Part shown: positions 1-9,779 of the stretch, piece after piece
Layout: each line of letters starts with the position of its first letter
Position numbering within the stretch: the stretch's first letter is position 1
Assembly: GCA_902363805.1 (NCBI GenBank)
Contig: CABJBF010000006.1
Span: forward strand, 1 to 64,000
DNA from: Eubacteriaceae bacterium
GTDB taxonomy: Bacteria > Bacillota > Clostridia > Lachnospirales > Lachnospiraceae
DNA: 64,000 bases
Direction: 5' to 3'
Translations under genes and position numbers: made by a program
Notes under the pieces: generated by a model
The model's database searches: none
Seen by the model: the letters and a program-made list of their open reading frames with translations, nothing else
What the model was told of the DNA's origin: nothing

Positions 1-197
1 ACCTTGAATCCCTGCTTTTCAGCCTTAGCCCATGACTTGCTTCCTTCATATAAACCAATGATGACATCGCATCCTGATTCCTTTAAGTTTAATGCATGTG
101 CATGTCCCTGACTACCATAACCGATGATTGCAATTGTCTTTCCATCTAATAATGAAAGGTTACAATCTTCCTGATAAAATATTCTTGCTGTTTCCAT
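1..197 (-). CDS. ilvC: Ketol-acid reductoisomerase, N-terminal part (cut by window edge)
   Basis: Translating the minus strand from the ATG at 197 gives about 65 residues that run off the window. They include the glycine-rich NADPH loop [17 protein letters not shown], which identifies IlvC of branched-chain amino-acid synthesis (acetolactate to dihydroxyisovalerate). A GGAGG-type ribosome site lies at about 208-214. The gene has its own near-perfect promoter (266-294), so it appears to start a transcript here rather than being read from the GntR gene upstream. The C-terminal metal-binding domain is outside the window. Confidence 0.93.
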   Translation of the reverse strand, partial: METARIFYQEDCNLSLLDGKTIAIIGYGSQGHAHALNLKESGCDVIIGLYEGSKSWAKAEKQGFK

Positions 198-265
198 AAT
201 ATTTTATGCCTCCTATTTAATTAATCTCATTTATAAAAATGTTTATTTTTTTCTTATAGTTTTGT

Positions 266-294
266 ATTATATCGCTCGCGTTGTCTTATGTCAA
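266..294 (-). promoter_or_regulatory. Consensus sigma-A promoter of ilvC
   Basis: On the minus strand TTGACA (294-289) and TATAAT (271-266) are separated by exactly 17 bp, a full consensus vegetative promoter about 70 bp before the ilvC start. An 8-bp direct repeat, GCGTTGTC, occurs at 278-285 and 297-304 on the plus strand. It flanks the -35 box, so a regulator bound there could block the promoter. Confidence 0.8.
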
Positions 295-456
295 TAGCGT
301 TGTCTGTTTTCTTCATAAAAATTTTTATGCAAACTTTTTATGTCTGTCTTGTAAATCTAAATTCTCCCCCCAATTTATTATGCTATTTTGCAAATTTTTA
401 CGGCAATTTCTTACGCTTTTACAATAATGGGTACTGCTTTGTTTTAAATCATTTAG

Positions 457-1158
457 TTAAGCCTTGTTATTACCCTGATTTTTATTTATTTCTAACTGGT
501 CAATAGCATGCATGATATGCACCCGCATTGCACTTCTGGCACCTTCTGCATTTCTATTTTTCATAAATTCCATAATCATTCTATGCTCTGATATAACCTG
601 CTCTACAGGAATATGCTCTGTTTCATACAAATAAACACCTTTTTCAATTGACTGATGCAGTACAGGCTCTAGTTGATTTATAAATTCATTATGAGTTGCA
701 TTTGCAATGGAGCAGTGGAACATCATTTCTTTATGTGTATAATCTATGCCTTTTAAAAGCAGTTCTTCTATTTCTTTACCTATGGCAAATATTCTTTCTA
801 GTTCTCTATCTGATGCCCTTATGGTCGCATAATACGCTATCTCCGGTTCAAATATAAGACGCATTTCATAAAGGTCATCTATATCAACCTTTGCTGAAGC
901 CGTATCTTCAAGACCTGCTACCATTTTAGGAGTGTAATCTTCTCTTATAAATGTTCCTTTTCCCCTCTTTATTTCCAATACATTTCTTGCTACTAAAATA
1001 CGTATTGCTTCTCTTAAGGTAATTCTACTTACTCCAAGTTCTTCAGATAACTGAAGTTCATTTGGAAGTTTATCACCGGGATTATATTTTTTTTCAACTT
1101 TTATCATCGACATTATTGTCTCTGCAACATCATCCGATAATCTTTTATTTTTTCCCAT
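457..1158 (-). CDS. GntR-family regulator, FadR subfamily (HTH + FCD)
   Basis: A 233-residue transcription factor. An N-terminal winged helix-turn-helix (about residues 10-70, with ELQLSEELGVSRITLREAIRIL) precedes an all-helical FCD ligand domain containing the Asp/His metal-binding positions usual in FadR-type proteins (EHRMIMEF, MRVHIMHAI). The open frame extends to 1170, but the ATG at 1158 has GGAG six bases upstream, so I start there. FadR-type regulators sense small organic acids; the ligand and targets here are not evident. A terminator hairpin lies directly upstream, between metK and this gene. Confidence 0.85.
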   Translation of the reverse strand: MGKNKRLSDDVAETIMSMIKVEKKYNPGDKLPNELQLSEELGVSRITLREAIRILVARNVLEIKRGKGTFIREDYTPKMVAGLEDTASAKVDIDDLYEMRLIFEPEIAYYATIRASDRELERIFAIGKEIEELLLKGIDYTHKEMMFHCSIANATHNEFINQLEPVLHQSIEKGVYLYETEHIPVEQVISEHRMIMEFMKNRNAEGARSAMRVHIMHAIDQLEINKNQGNNKA

Positions 1159-1172
1159 AATAATCTCCATTC

Positions 1173-1212
1173 AAAAAACCACATAGCCATATTGTTTTTT
1201 GGCCATGTGGTT
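1173..1212 (-). terminator. Intrinsic terminator after metK
   Basis: AACCACATAGCC (1177-1188) and GGCCATGTGGTT (1201-1212) form a 12-bp stem with one G-U type mismatch. On the minus strand a run of six T follows at 1178-1173. It ends metK transcription and lies only about 15 bp before the GntR start codon, so it could also attenuate read-through into that gene. Confidence 0.8.
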
Positions 1213-1337
1213 TATAATTCAAAATATAATATACAGGTTCAAAAACACCTAAATTATAGTTATGTTTTTATTTCGATATAATTTAATCCCTTTGCCTTAT
1301 CAGGTAACAATTTAATAACCCTTGTTACTAAACATAT

Positions 1338-2525
1338 CTATAAGTATTTCTTTAATACATCAACTTTGTCTAATTTTTCCCATGGAAGGTCAAGATCAGT
1401 ACGTCCAAAGTGACCATAAGCTGCTGTCTGCTTGTAAATCGGTCTTCTCAAATCTAACATTTTGATAATTCCTGCCGGTCTTAAATCAAAGTTTTCTCTA
1501 ATGATATCTACTAACTTATCATCATGAATCTTTCCTGTTCCAAATGTATCAACCATTATTGAAGTTGGCTGTGCAACACCAATTGCGTATGATAACTGAA
1601 TTTCGCATTTTTCAGCAATTCCTGCTGCTACAATATTTTTAGCTACATATCTTGCTGCATAAGCTGCTGAACGGTCTACCTTTGTGCAGTCCTTACCTGA
1701 GAAAGCTCCGCCGCCGTGACGTGCATATCCACCATAAGTATCAACAATGATTTTTCTTCCTGTAAGTCCGCTGTCACCATGTGGTCCACCGATTACAAAA
1801 CGTCCTGTAGGATTGATAAAATATTTTGTATCCTCGTCTAACATTTCCTTAGGAAGTACCGGTTCAAATACATATTTCTTTATGTCTTCATGAATCTGTT
1901 CCTGTGTAACATCAGGATCATGCTGTGTTGATAATACTACTGCTTCAATTCTTACAGGCTTATCATTTTCGTCATATTCTACTGTTACCTGACTCTTTCC
2001 GTCCGGTCTAAGATATGCTAACACTCCATCTTTTCTTACTTTTGTAAGCTGTTTTGTTAATTTGTGAGCTAATGAAATTGGAAGTGGCATTAATTCTTCT
2101 GTTTCATTTGATGCGAAACCAAACATCATACCCTGATCTCCTGCACCAATTGCTTCAATTTCTTCATCACTCATCTTGTTTTCTTTTGCTTCTAATGCTT
2201 TATCAACACCCATTGCGATATCTGTTGACTGTTCATCTAATGCAACTATAACACCACATGTATCTGCATCAAAGCCATATTTTGCTCTGTCGTATCCAAT
2301 CTCTCTTACTGTATCTCTAACTATTTTCTGAATATCAACATAACCTTTCGTTGTAATTTCACCCATAACTAAAACAAGACCTGTTGTAATTGATGTTTCA
2401 CATGCTACTCGGCTCATAGGGTCCTGTCTCATTAACTCATCCAATATTGCATCTGAAATCTGGTCACAGATTTTATCAGGATGTCCTTCAGTTACTGATT
2501 CTGATGTAAATAATCTCTTCTCCAT
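1338..2525 (-). CDS. metK: S-adenosylmethionine synthetase
   Basis: MetK makes S-adenosylmethionine from methionine and ATP. Its 395-residue length is normal. Family signatures are seen in order: the N-terminal [20 protein letters not shown] segment (ATP/metal site), the [12 protein letters not shown] hexapeptide region and the [19 protein letters not shown] loop. Two ATG codons stand in tandem at 2528 and 2525. The GGAG ribosome site is seven bases from the second and only four from the first, so 2525 is preferred. Upstream lies a SAM-I riboswitch, giving feedback control by the enzyme's own product. Confidence 0.97.
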   Translation of the reverse strand: MEKRLFTSESVTEGHPDKICDQISDAILDELMRQDPMSRVACETSITTGLVLVMGEITTKGYVDIQKIVRDTVREIGYDRAKYGFDADTCGVIVALDEQSTDIAMGVDKALEAKENKMSDEEIEAIGAGDQGMMFGFASNETEELMPLPISLAHKLTKQLTKVRKDGVLAYLRPDGKSQVTVEYDENDKPVRIEAVVLSTQHDPDVTQEQIHEDIKKYVFEPVLPKEMLDEDTKYFINPTGRFVIGGPHGDSGLTGRKIIVDTYGGYARHGGGAFSGKDCTKVDRSAAYAARYVAKNIVAAGIAEKCEIQLSYAIGVAQPTSIMVDTFGTGKIHDDKLVDIIRENFDLRPAGIIKMLDLRRPIYKQTAAYGHFGRTDLDLPWEKLDKVDVLKKYL

Positions 2526-2589
2526 CATCGTTCTCCTTTTCTTAAACTTTATCTAATTTATCTTTTAGCAGATTTATCCAAAATTTCAT

Positions 2590-2622
2590 AAAAGAAAATC
2601 CACTGTTTTAAACAGTGGATTT
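2590..2622 (-). terminator. Riboswitch-controlled terminator before metK
   Basis: AAATCCACTGTTTT (from 2596) pairs with AAACAGTGGATTT (to 2622), followed on the minus strand by TTTTCTTTT. A second, mutually exclusive hairpin at about 2620-2645 (GATTTGAAA / TTTCAAATC) overlaps both the 3' side of the aptamer P1 helix and the 5' side of the terminator. That is the arrangement expected of an antiterminator. Confidence 0.85.
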
Positions 2623-2640
2623 GAAATCAAGGTTTTCAAA

Positions 2641-2736
2641 TCTTATTGATCGATTGCTCGCTCAGGTGGGCACCTTCCATATAGGGGTTGCCGTGGCATC
2701 ACAGATCCTTTTATCTCCGCCAACTCTGAATAAGAT
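2641..2736 (-). ncRNA. SAM-I (S-box) riboswitch aptamer
   Basis: Read on the minus strand, the element has the S-box core: a P1 strand TCTTATT, CAGAG, GGCGGAG, GATGCCACGGCAACC, AAGGTGC, then CCTGAGCGAGCAA and the closing P1 strand AATAAGA. It sits between a sigma-A promoter and a terminator hairpin in front of metK, the usual setting for this class. Binding of SAM should stabilise P1 and allow the downstream terminator to form. Confidence 0.95.
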
Positions 2737-2767
2737 AAATTAATCATTTTATTTAACTAACAAAAGT

Positions 2768-2796
2768 AGAATAATACATTCATTTCTTTCCGTCAA
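2768..2796 (-). promoter_or_regulatory. Promoter of the SAM riboswitch-metK transcript
   Basis: Minus-strand TTGACG (2796-2791) and TATTCT (2773-2768) are separated by 17 bp and lie about 30 bp upstream of the aptamer. Confidence 0.65.
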
Positions 2797-2933
2797 CCAT
2801 TATTTTATGAACGCCATATAAATTCCATATAAAATATGAACCATTTTTTTAATAATCTATATATAAAATTGCACTTCTTAACCGGTATCTACATATATAT
2901 TATAAAATATTATTCCACTTTATTTCACAAATA

Positions 2934-3398
2934 TTATTTGCTATATTTTTCTTCTATTTCTGTAATCATCTTTACTCTGTTCTCATGTCTGCCGCCTTCA
3001 AATTCAGCTCCAAAAAATTCGTCAAGAATCATTTTTGCCAACTCATCTCCTACTACTCTTGCGCCAAATGCAATTATATTAGCATCGTTATGCATTTTTG
3101 TAAGTTTAGCTGAATATGGGTCACTACATACTGCTGCTCTAACACCCGGAACTTTATTAGCAGCCATTGAAATACCGATTCCTGTTCCACACATTAAAAC
3201 GCCATAATCTACATCTCCATTTACAACTGCTTCGCCAACTTCCATTCCCTTCTTAGGGTAATCGCATTTAATGATTTCTCCATTTTCATCATAATTTGTA
3301 CCGTAATCTACACATTCATAGCCTTTTTCTTTCATATAAGCTATCATCTTATCTTTTAAATCTACTGCTGCATGATCGCATCCAAAACCAATCTTCAT
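2934..3398 (-). CDS. rpiB: Ribose-5-phosphate isomerase B
   Basis: RpiB interconverts ribose 5-phosphate and ribulose 5-phosphate in the pentose phosphate pathway. The 154-residue chain begins MKIGFGCDHAA, with the Asp-His pair of the sugar-phosphate site. It has the catalytic-cysteine segment GVLMCGTGIGIS and ends with the family motif GRHENRV near the C-terminus. The open frame reaches a TTG at 3410, but that codon has no usable ribosome-site spacing, so the ATG at 3398 is taken. It stands alone, without a clear operon partner. Confidence 0.93.
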   Translation of the reverse strand: MKIGFGCDHAAVDLKDKMIAYMKEKGYECVDYGTNYDENGEIIKCDYPKKGMEVGEAVVNGDVDYGVLMCGTGIGISMAANKVPGVRAAVCSDPYSAKLTKMHNDANIIAFGARVVGDELAKMILDEFFGAEFEGGRHENRVKMITEIEEKYSK

Positions 3399-3631
3399 AA
3401 TTTGTTCCAACCTTTTCTTTTTATGTTTACTAAATTTATAAGTTTTATTCTACCATAAGTACGTTTTATCATAAGTATTCTGTGTGACTGTTACCAAAAT
3501 TTTGTAGTCTAATTCTAATTAGCTGATTCTTACTTATTAATCCTTTACTTATTCAAATGAAACCTTTTTAATAATACATCATATTCAGTTATTTTCAATC
3601 ATTTTGGCAAATATTTGCTAAAAATATATGT

Positions 3632-4498
3632 CTATCTGTCTCCAAATATATGCAAATATAAATCTTCTAATGTTGGTGAAGCCTTTTTTGCATTGTCCAC
3701 ATCCGGAATCCCATCAAATAAAAAACGCACCCTAATCTTTGCATATTCTTTTGACAAACTTGTAACTGTATATTTGTTCATAATTGAATTTACATCCTGT
3801 TCATTGATTTCTGCTTCATATACAACATCTTCAATACCTTTTAACAGATTTTCAGGAGTATCTTTTTTTCTAAGTATTCCGTTATCTAAAATTAATACTT
3901 CTTTTGCGATAAATTCAATATCTGAAACAACATGAGTTGCAATAATTACAATCTTATTAAACCCAATCTGAGATATCAGATTTCTGATTCTAATTCTCTC
4001 CTTTGGGTCAAGTCCTGCCGTTGGCTCATCTAAAATAAGAATCTTTGGGTCATTTAATATAGCCTGTGCAATTAATGCTCTTTGTTTCATGCCCCCTGAA
4101 AAGGATTTTAATTTTTTATTTTTAACATCATACAAATTAACAAATTTAAGAACTTCTTCTATTCGTTTTTTTGCCTCTGTTTTTTTTAATCCTTTTAATC
4201 CTGCAATATAATCAAGAAATTCTGCTACGGTAAAGCTATCATATACTCCCTGTTGCTGTGGCATGTATCCTATAAGATTTCTATAATCTTTGCCCATGCT
4301 TATTGTTTCTTTTCCATTATATAAAATTTCTCCACTGCTTCTGTCTATGGCATCTACTAAAATATTCATAAATGTAGATTTACCTGCACCATTAGGTCCT
4401 AATAAACCATATATTCCTTCTGTAAATTTACACGAGAATTTATTTAGTGCTTTTTTGTCACCATACTTTTTCGAAAGATTATTTATTTCTAAAATCAT
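3632..4498 (-). CDS. ABC transporter ATP-binding protein
   Basis: A 288-residue ABC ATPase with Walker A GPNGAGKST near residue 35, a Q-loop at GYMPQQQG, signature SFSGGMKQR and Walker B ILILDEPTAGLDP. The C-terminal ~70 residues are a variable tail, as in drug or peptide exporters. It is the last gene of a four-gene minus-strand operon, 14 bp after the permease, and presumably powers that 707-residue membrane protein. Substrate is unknown; the linked secreted peptide gene (9780-10142) suggests export of, or immunity to, a peptide. Confidence 0.9.
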   Translation of the reverse strand: MILEINNLSKKYGDKKALNKFSCKFTEGIYGLLGPNGAGKSTFMNILVDAIDRSSGEILYNGKETISMGKDYRNLIGYMPQQQGVYDSFTVAEFLDYIAGLKGLKKTEAKKRIEEVLKFVNLYDVKNKKLKSFSGGMKQRALIAQAILNDPKILILDEPTAGLDPKERIRIRNLISQIGFNKIVIIATHVVSDIEFIAKEVLILDNGILRKKDTPENLLKGIEDVVYEAEINEQDVNSIMNKYTVTSLSKEYAKIRVRFLFDGIPDVDNAKKASPTLEDLYLHIFGDR

Positions 4499-4512
4499 AG
4501 TTTATCCCTTTT

Positions 4513-6636
4513 CTATAAAATTTTTCTTTTAGTATAGTTCTTAAGATTTTTAAAATTCATAATAAAAACTGCTACTATAATAATTGCTAAATTAATCCAT
4601 TCCACTACAGTTGCTTTTGTAAAATAATCGCTCATGTTTACTACCGGAATAAACATAATCTTATTCATAAATTCAACTCCCAGCATATATAGCACAACCG
4701 GCATAACTATAATTCCCATAGATATTACTACATTTTTGATGTAATCAGGAGAAAAATCCGATATTCCCACTACAAGCAAACCTAGTAAAATTATACCCAT
4801 GCATTTACACAAATAAATTAAAATCAAAGCTGCAAGAATTGATATATGTAATGGAAAATGTTGCAACTGTGATAGACTCTGTGCAGGTGCCATTAATCCG
4901 TTTGGCTTATATGCCTTTAGTAAAATAACCAGCCATGGAATAGTTTCAATACACCATAAAACAACAGAAATTAAGATTGCATTTAAATATTTATTTCTAA
5001 TTAATTTGCTTCTTCCATAATATGTAGTATCCAAAAGTTTCTGCATTTCTTTCTGCCTGTCATAAGTAAATATTGGCACTACACAAAATACTGCAATGAT
5101 AAATAAAATCAGGAAACTAATATCCTTATCGTATATTGTTACATCACCAAATATGTAACCGAATACTAAATCATTGGTAAAGCAGCCTTCAATATTCTGC
5201 TTTTCCTTCAGTTCTTTAAGATAATCATTTTTCTCCTGAACTTTTTGGAAATCATCGTATGGCATCATCTGTGCATTATATTCCTGACTTGCCATAACAT
5301 ATACCTGATTATCAACCTCACCATTTATGTATTTTTCCGTAAGTTCGTCATATCCTACCTGAATCTCATCATATCTTTTCTGTTCAGTATCAAGATACTC
5401 CTGACTCTTTTTATCCGGAACTCCATATACTTTTGAAATATAATTTGCATAGCATTTATCATGATAATCCATTTTAGTATTATCATTGCTCAAAAAATAT
5501 CCCTGAATCACAACAAGTATTATGACAAAGAAAGCAACTTTATTAACTGCAAATATTTTCTTTTTCTCATAACTAAGTATTCCTTTTGATTTTATGCCTA
5601 TGTTTTTCTGTCCTTTAGCAATTCTTAAATGCGGAAACTTTATTACTCTTTTCGTTGTAAACGAATACATTGCAAAGACTATTGATGCCGACAGATAAAC
5701 TGCCATTATTATTAATGTCCACTTAAACAATTCAAAAGGATGTTGTAAAATATTTATATTTATGTATTTTGCCATAAACGATTTAGTATTTAATAAGGTA
5801 ACAGGGCTTAACATTTTAAATACAGCCGTACTCATATTCCACTCAATACTATTAGTTATAAGTAATGAAACTGCCGTGCTTATAAGAATTATCCCATAAG
5901 TAACCGTTTCATTTTTTACAAGCGATATTATTCCTATAACTACAATTCCTATAATGCAGACAGCTATCCATTTAACCATGAAATATATAATCATATACTG
6001 CCATATCTGCATTGGCAGGGCAAATTCATAAAATCCACGCACTGACTGAATCGGTACATTCATTCCGCTAAGTCCATACTTAATATATAACTGAACAAAT
6101 TTAATTCCATATACAATTATTATTGCAATTGCTGACGTTATGGATAATGCCACCATCTTGTTCACAATTAAATTCAACCGTCCGTTCCTGCAGGATTTTA
6201 ATAAATCTAACATTCCTTTTTTTATTTCCTGACTTACTAATATAAGTGCAATCTGAACGACCATTACAAAAAGTATTATGTCCGTAAGTCCGAATTCTGT
6301 TATCTTCTCAATCACCCTATAGTTACCATATACCGGTTTCACATTTTTTACGGCTTCATATGCCTTAACCGTTCTTTTAGCATTGCTTAATTGAAATTTA
6401 TTGTTTTTAGAAAACAATACAATGCTTTGCATATTTGTGCCATCCTCTTTTATCTTAATAAGATATTTACCGTAATTGTCAATCTTATTCTTCTGTAACT
6501 TATCCTGTGCAGCAATCTGTTCCTTCGTTTCTATTTCTGCCCTCGTTTCATAAAGAACATTAACTATACACAAACTTATTAATAACGCTATAATTATTTT
6601 AGAGAATACTATTTTCTTTAATTCTTTTATTATCAT
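4513..6636 (-). CDS. ABC-2-type permease, large two-half membrane protein
   Basis: A 707-residue membrane protein with two similar halves. Each half starts with a short cytoplasmic stretch, one TM helix and a long extracytoplasmic charged region (about residues 28-110 and 390-500), followed by clusters of hydrophobic helices. A soluble segment near residue 340 separates the halves. This is the layout of a fused pair of ABC-2 permease subunits. Its start overlaps the stop of the upstream lipoprotein gene (ATGA), implying translational coupling; the ATPase gene follows. Large permeases with ATPases also accompany lactococcin 972-type bacteriocins, but I cannot confirm that family here. Confidence 0.75.
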   Translation of the reverse strand: MIIKELKKIVFSKIIIALLISLCIVNVLYETRAEIETKEQIAAQDKLQKNKIDNYGKYLIKIKEDGTNMQSIVLFSKNNKFQLSNAKRTVKAYEAVKNVKPVYGNYRVIEKITEFGLTDIILFVMVVQIALILVSQEIKKGMLDLLKSCRNGRLNLIVNKMVALSITSAIAIIIVYGIKFVQLYIKYGLSGMNVPIQSVRGFYEFALPMQIWQYMIIYFMVKWIAVCIIGIVVIGIISLVKNETVTYGIILISTAVSLLITNSIEWNMSTAVFKMLSPVTLLNTKSFMAKYININILQHPFELFKWTLIIMAVYLSASIVFAMYSFTTKRVIKFPHLRIAKGQKNIGIKSKGILSYEKKKIFAVNKVAFFVIILVVIQGYFLSNDNTKMDYHDKCYANYISKVYGVPDKKSQEYLDTEQKRYDEIQVGYDELTEKYINGEVDNQVYVMASQEYNAQMMPYDDFQKVQEKNDYLKELKEKQNIEGCFTNDLVFGYIFGDVTIYDKDISFLILFIIAVFCVVPIFTYDRQKEMQKLLDTTYYGRSKLIRNKYLNAILISVVLWCIETIPWLVILLKAYKPNGLMAPAQSLSQLQHFPLHISILAALILIYLCKCMGIILLGLLVVGISDFSPDYIKNVVISMGIIVMPVVLYMLGVEFMNKIMFIPVVNMSDYFTKATVVEWINLAIIIVAVFIMNFKNLKNYTKRKIL

Positions 6637-7946
6637 TTCTTTATTTTTAACCCAATCATCTCTCCTTGTGAAAATGACGATACAGAACTATTATTATCTG
6701 ATTCGTCATCCACAAAATCACTCAAATACCCATACAGATATTTATTGCCTGCTGCCTGTAACGCCAATATTTTTTTATCCATATCATAATCAGGCTTTAT
6801 ATCTGTCCATTTATGTTTGTCCGTATCATAGCATCTGTATTCCGGAGGGATACTCTTATCTTCTGCATCCGGAGCCCCAAGTTCTTTATCTTTATCATAC
6901 TGTGTTTTTACAATATATATTTTATTATTTACATATGAATATGACATACGATATGCATTATCCAATTCCTTACTTGTGCCTTTCTTCTTATCATATTCAT
7001 ATAAAGTGAATTGTTCACCATAGCACGTTAAATAGTAATAATAATTTTTATTAATTCCTATTAAATAAAAATCATAAAATCCCTTTACATCCTCCATTCC
7101 TTCATAGGTCATGTTATAATTGAAATCCATTTTTTCAACATCACCATTTTTTATATCTACACAATAATAATCACTATGTTCGTCAAATTTTTCTATTTCT
7201 TCTGCATAAGGGTTAGCACATGAAGTAAGCCATTCTGTATATTTACTCCATGTTTTGAACTCGGAATCATATACATTTTTATTCTGATATCTAATTCCAA
7301 GATATATCCTGTTTCCACTCTTCGCCTTTGAAAAACATGATATGTTAGCTTTGTTTCCAAAGTCAGTCAATCTTTTCTGTTCCCCTGTTTTTATATCGAC
7401 TTCATATAATTCCGATGTCTCAGAAGCAACCATGACCATTCCATCATCATCGGCCTCACCATCTTCACTAGAATAACTTGTAAGATAGATTTTACCGTCA
7501 ATAAACAAAGCTTCCTGATCATCTGTAGAAAAATCTAAAGTTGCAATTTTCTTTTTATTACTTCCATCAACATTACTTTTGTAAAGTGTAGTTCCACCTA
7601 CATCTAAAAAATAATAAAGGTCATTTTCATATATGAATGGATATACCACTTTTCCCTCCATTATTGCATTACAAGTAATTTCTTCCCCGGCAACATATTC
7701 ATGATTACAATTTGCAAGTCCGCACGCAACAACAGTCGCATTCGTCTTTGGATTATAAACTTTAATGCACGAATATCCCGTACTAAAATCATATCCTGAA
7801 AGTGTTACCATATCCTCTCCATAAGATGCATCTGGTTTTATCACTTCCACCGTACTAACATTTTCATTTGTCTGTGCCTTCCCATTTCCACAGCCTGTTA
7901 TAAATAACGACAATAGACCGACCATTAAAAAAATGTATTTTCTCAT
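6633..7946 (-). CDS. Lipoprotein with beta-propeller-like repeats
   Basis: A 437-residue exported lipoprotein. A short signal ends in the lipobox ITGC (Cys about residue 19). The rest contains repeated tracts such as LYYFLDVGGTTLYKSNVDG and SELYEVDIKTGEQKRLTDFG, the pattern of DUF5050/WD-like beta-propellers. It overlaps its neighbours by 4 bp on both sides, so it belongs to the same operon as the ABC permease. It probably sits on the outer membrane face as a binding or sensing partner of the transporter. Function is not known. Confidence 0.7.
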   Translation of the reverse strand: MRKYIFLMVGLLSLFITGCGNGKAQTNENVSTVEVIKPDASYGEDMVTLSGYDFSTGYSCIKVYNPKTNATVVACGLANCNHEYVAGEEITCNAIMEGKVVYPFIYENDLYYFLDVGGTTLYKSNVDGSNKKKIATLDFSTDDQEALFIDGKIYLTSYSSEDGEADDDGMVMVASETSELYEVDIKTGEQKRLTDFGNKANISCFSKAKSGNRIYLGIRYQNKNVYDSEFKTWSKYTEWLTSCANPYAEEIEKFDEHSDYYCVDIKNGDVEKMDFNYNMTYEGMEDVKGFYDFYLIGINKNYYYYLTCYGEQFTLYEYDKKKGTSKELDNAYRMSYSYVNNKIYIVKTQYDKDKELGAPDAEDKSIPPEYRCYDTDKHKWTDIKPDYDMDKKILALQAAGNKYLYGYLSDFVDDESDNNSSVSSFSQGEMIGLKIKK

Positions 7947-9640
7947 TTGCTCAACCCCTTATTCATTTCTATTCTTTGTTTATTTATTTCCGATACTATT
8001 TCATCTGCTCCGGCCTCTTTTAGTTTTCTGTCAAAATCATTCCAAGCCTCTTTAAAACTTCCATATTCATCGCTAAATAACTTCGGAACATCATTAACTT
8101 CTCCCAAAAACTCTCTTTCTACCTTTCGAATTGCTACTACTTTCTCTTTATAAGCTGATAAATCAAAATAGTAACCTTCTATGCCTATATCTATTTTTGC
8201 ATCTTTCATAGATTCTTTTGCCAATTGTCGGTCCGTATCATCTGTATCATTTATAAGATACTGATTCGCCATATTACCTGCTCCATCTGATGTATACAAA
8301 TCATTGCTTATTGGAGTATAATTCTTAACTTCATATCCGGCAGACTCTGTTCCATTCACCATTATTTCTGACAGCATCTTATCACTACATATTGTAGCCA
8401 TTGCTTCTAGAGCTTTCTCTTTGTTATTAGATTTACTACATACTCCATTAATCGTTGACCATCCTCCGATATCTGTTGTATATCTTTTTATCATAGGTAC
8501 AGCCTCCATATTCTGACTGGCATCCCAACGTGTATGGAAATCCATTGTTTTCTTTCCTGCTGTTGTCATGCAACTGCTTTCTAAAAAACTATTAACAGTC
8601 ACATCACCCAAAATGTCTGTTGTACTATAGTAATATTTTTTGTCTTTTATACCGTTAATACAGCTATATCCCTGCTGATACATTTCATATAGCGCTTCAT
8701 AATCTTTTCTTACTTTTTTGCTATCAGTAATCGTTATGACATTGTCATCATTAGTATTTGCATCTACACCTATGCACTCTAACCAAAATACCGGAGCACT
8801 GTCATAATTATCAAAATAAAAATTAGGTTCTATAAAGTTTAATTCATATTGATTCAAATAACTCGTTGTAATACTATATTTATAATCACTTTCCCAACCT
8901 TTTAATTTATTTAACACAGGAATAATATCACTTAGAGATTTTCCCTCAACATCACTTTTTTTAATTCCATATTTATCAGCCACATCTTTGTTGTATATGT
9001 AATAATTTGTTTCGCTTGAAAAAACATTTGTCTTAAATCCATAAAATGTTCCATTGTAAAGACTTAGATTATACAATCCTGACGGATATGCCTTTGTGAG
9101 TTTTTGATATGCATCTGTATTGCTGTATTTATCCAAATCTTCATATATGCCATTAAAAACCATTTTCTGACTTGAATTGTCTGTTACATCATTACATCCT
9201 ACCGATGTTATTATGTCTGGTGGATTATCTCCATTAATCACATCAAGTACATATTCTAATGTCATATTTTCTAATGCCACAGGCATAAAATAAATAACAT
9301 AATCCGCACCATTTTCCACCAAATAATCATTCACTGCAACCATCTGTTCATCCGAATATCTATGCTCAGTTTTGCCATTCCATACTTGTGGTTCAGCATA
9401 CATATAGCTTAAAATTGTCTTATCCGGATATCTTTCCTCAAGAAATTCCTTAGACAATTCAATATGTTCATCTGCATTCTCATTTTGTAATGAAGTTTCT
9501 TCCTTAGCAGATATTACTGTTTCTTTTTGTGTTGCATTCAGAAAATCTCTTGCACTGTCGTTTTCTGTATTATTATTGTTACATCCTGAGAGTATTATTG
9601 CTGAAGATAACAGCAATATTTTTAGACATTTACTTCTCAT
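7943..9640 (-). CDS. Solute-binding-protein-like lipoprotein
   Basis: A 565-residue lipoprotein resembling family 1 extracellular solute-binding proteins. The frame is open to 9700, but the ATG at 9640 is preceded by GGGGG and starts a proper signal, MRSKCLKILLLSSAIILSGC, with lipid-modified Cys at residue 20. The fold-like features are the PDIITSVGCND segment and the GGWSTINGVCSKSNNKEKALEAM segment typical of sugar-binding proteins. It is the first gene of the four-gene operon. Its binding-protein look combined with an ABC-2 exporter is unusual, since exporters do not normally use one. Confidence 0.7.
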   Translation of the reverse strand: MRSKCLKILLLSSAIILSGCNNNNTENDSARDFLNATQKETVISAKEETSLQNENADEHIELSKEFLEERYPDKTILSYMYAEPQVWNGKTEHRYSDEQMVAVNDYLVENGADYVIYFMPVALENMTLEYVLDVINGDNPPDIITSVGCNDVTDNSSQKMVFNGIYEDLDKYSNTDAYQKLTKAYPSGLYNLSLYNGTFYGFKTNVFSSETNYYIYNKDVADKYGIKKSDVEGKSLSDIIPVLNKLKGWESDYKYSITTSYLNQYELNFIEPNFYFDNYDSAPVFWLECIGVDANTNDDNVITITDSKKVRKDYEALYEMYQQGYSCINGIKDKKYYYSTTDILGDVTVNSFLESSCMTTAGKKTMDFHTRWDASQNMEAVPMIKRYTTDIGGWSTINGVCSKSNNKEKALEAMATICSDKMLSEIMVNGTESAGYEVKNYTPISNDLYTSDGAGNMANQYLINDTDDTDRQLAKESMKDAKIDIGIEGYYFDLSAYKEKVVAIRKVEREFLGEVNDVPKLFSDEYGSFKEAWNDFDRKLKEAGADEIVSEINKQRIEMNKGLSK

Positions 9641-9735
9641 CTCGCACCCCCTGTTATAAGATATCAATATTATTCTTCCCTTTAATACATTATACTGCAT
9701 AAAATTGTTTTGCGGTATTTTATTTTAAGTATATA

Positions 9736-9760
9736 GAGGTGTATCAGCTCAATACACCTC
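9736..9760 (-). terminator. Hairpin between peptide gene and ABC operon
   Basis: A perfect 9-bp stem, GAGGTGTAT / ATACACCTC, with a 7-base loop. The following minus-strand tract is A/T-rich but not a clean T-run, so it is probably a leaky terminator. Such a site would let the small peptide be made in excess of the downstream operon. Confidence 0.6.
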
Positions 9761-9779
9761 CATATGTACATTTATCATT

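Noticed and set aside
1303..1332. Inverted repeat GTAACAA/TTGTTAC after metK as the terminator
   Set aside because: It has no T-run on the minus strand; the hairpin at 1177-1212 fits better.
7050..7063. Near match to the 13-mer operator (TTAATTCCTATTA)
   Set aside because: It lies inside a coding region and differs at the last base, so it is probably chance.
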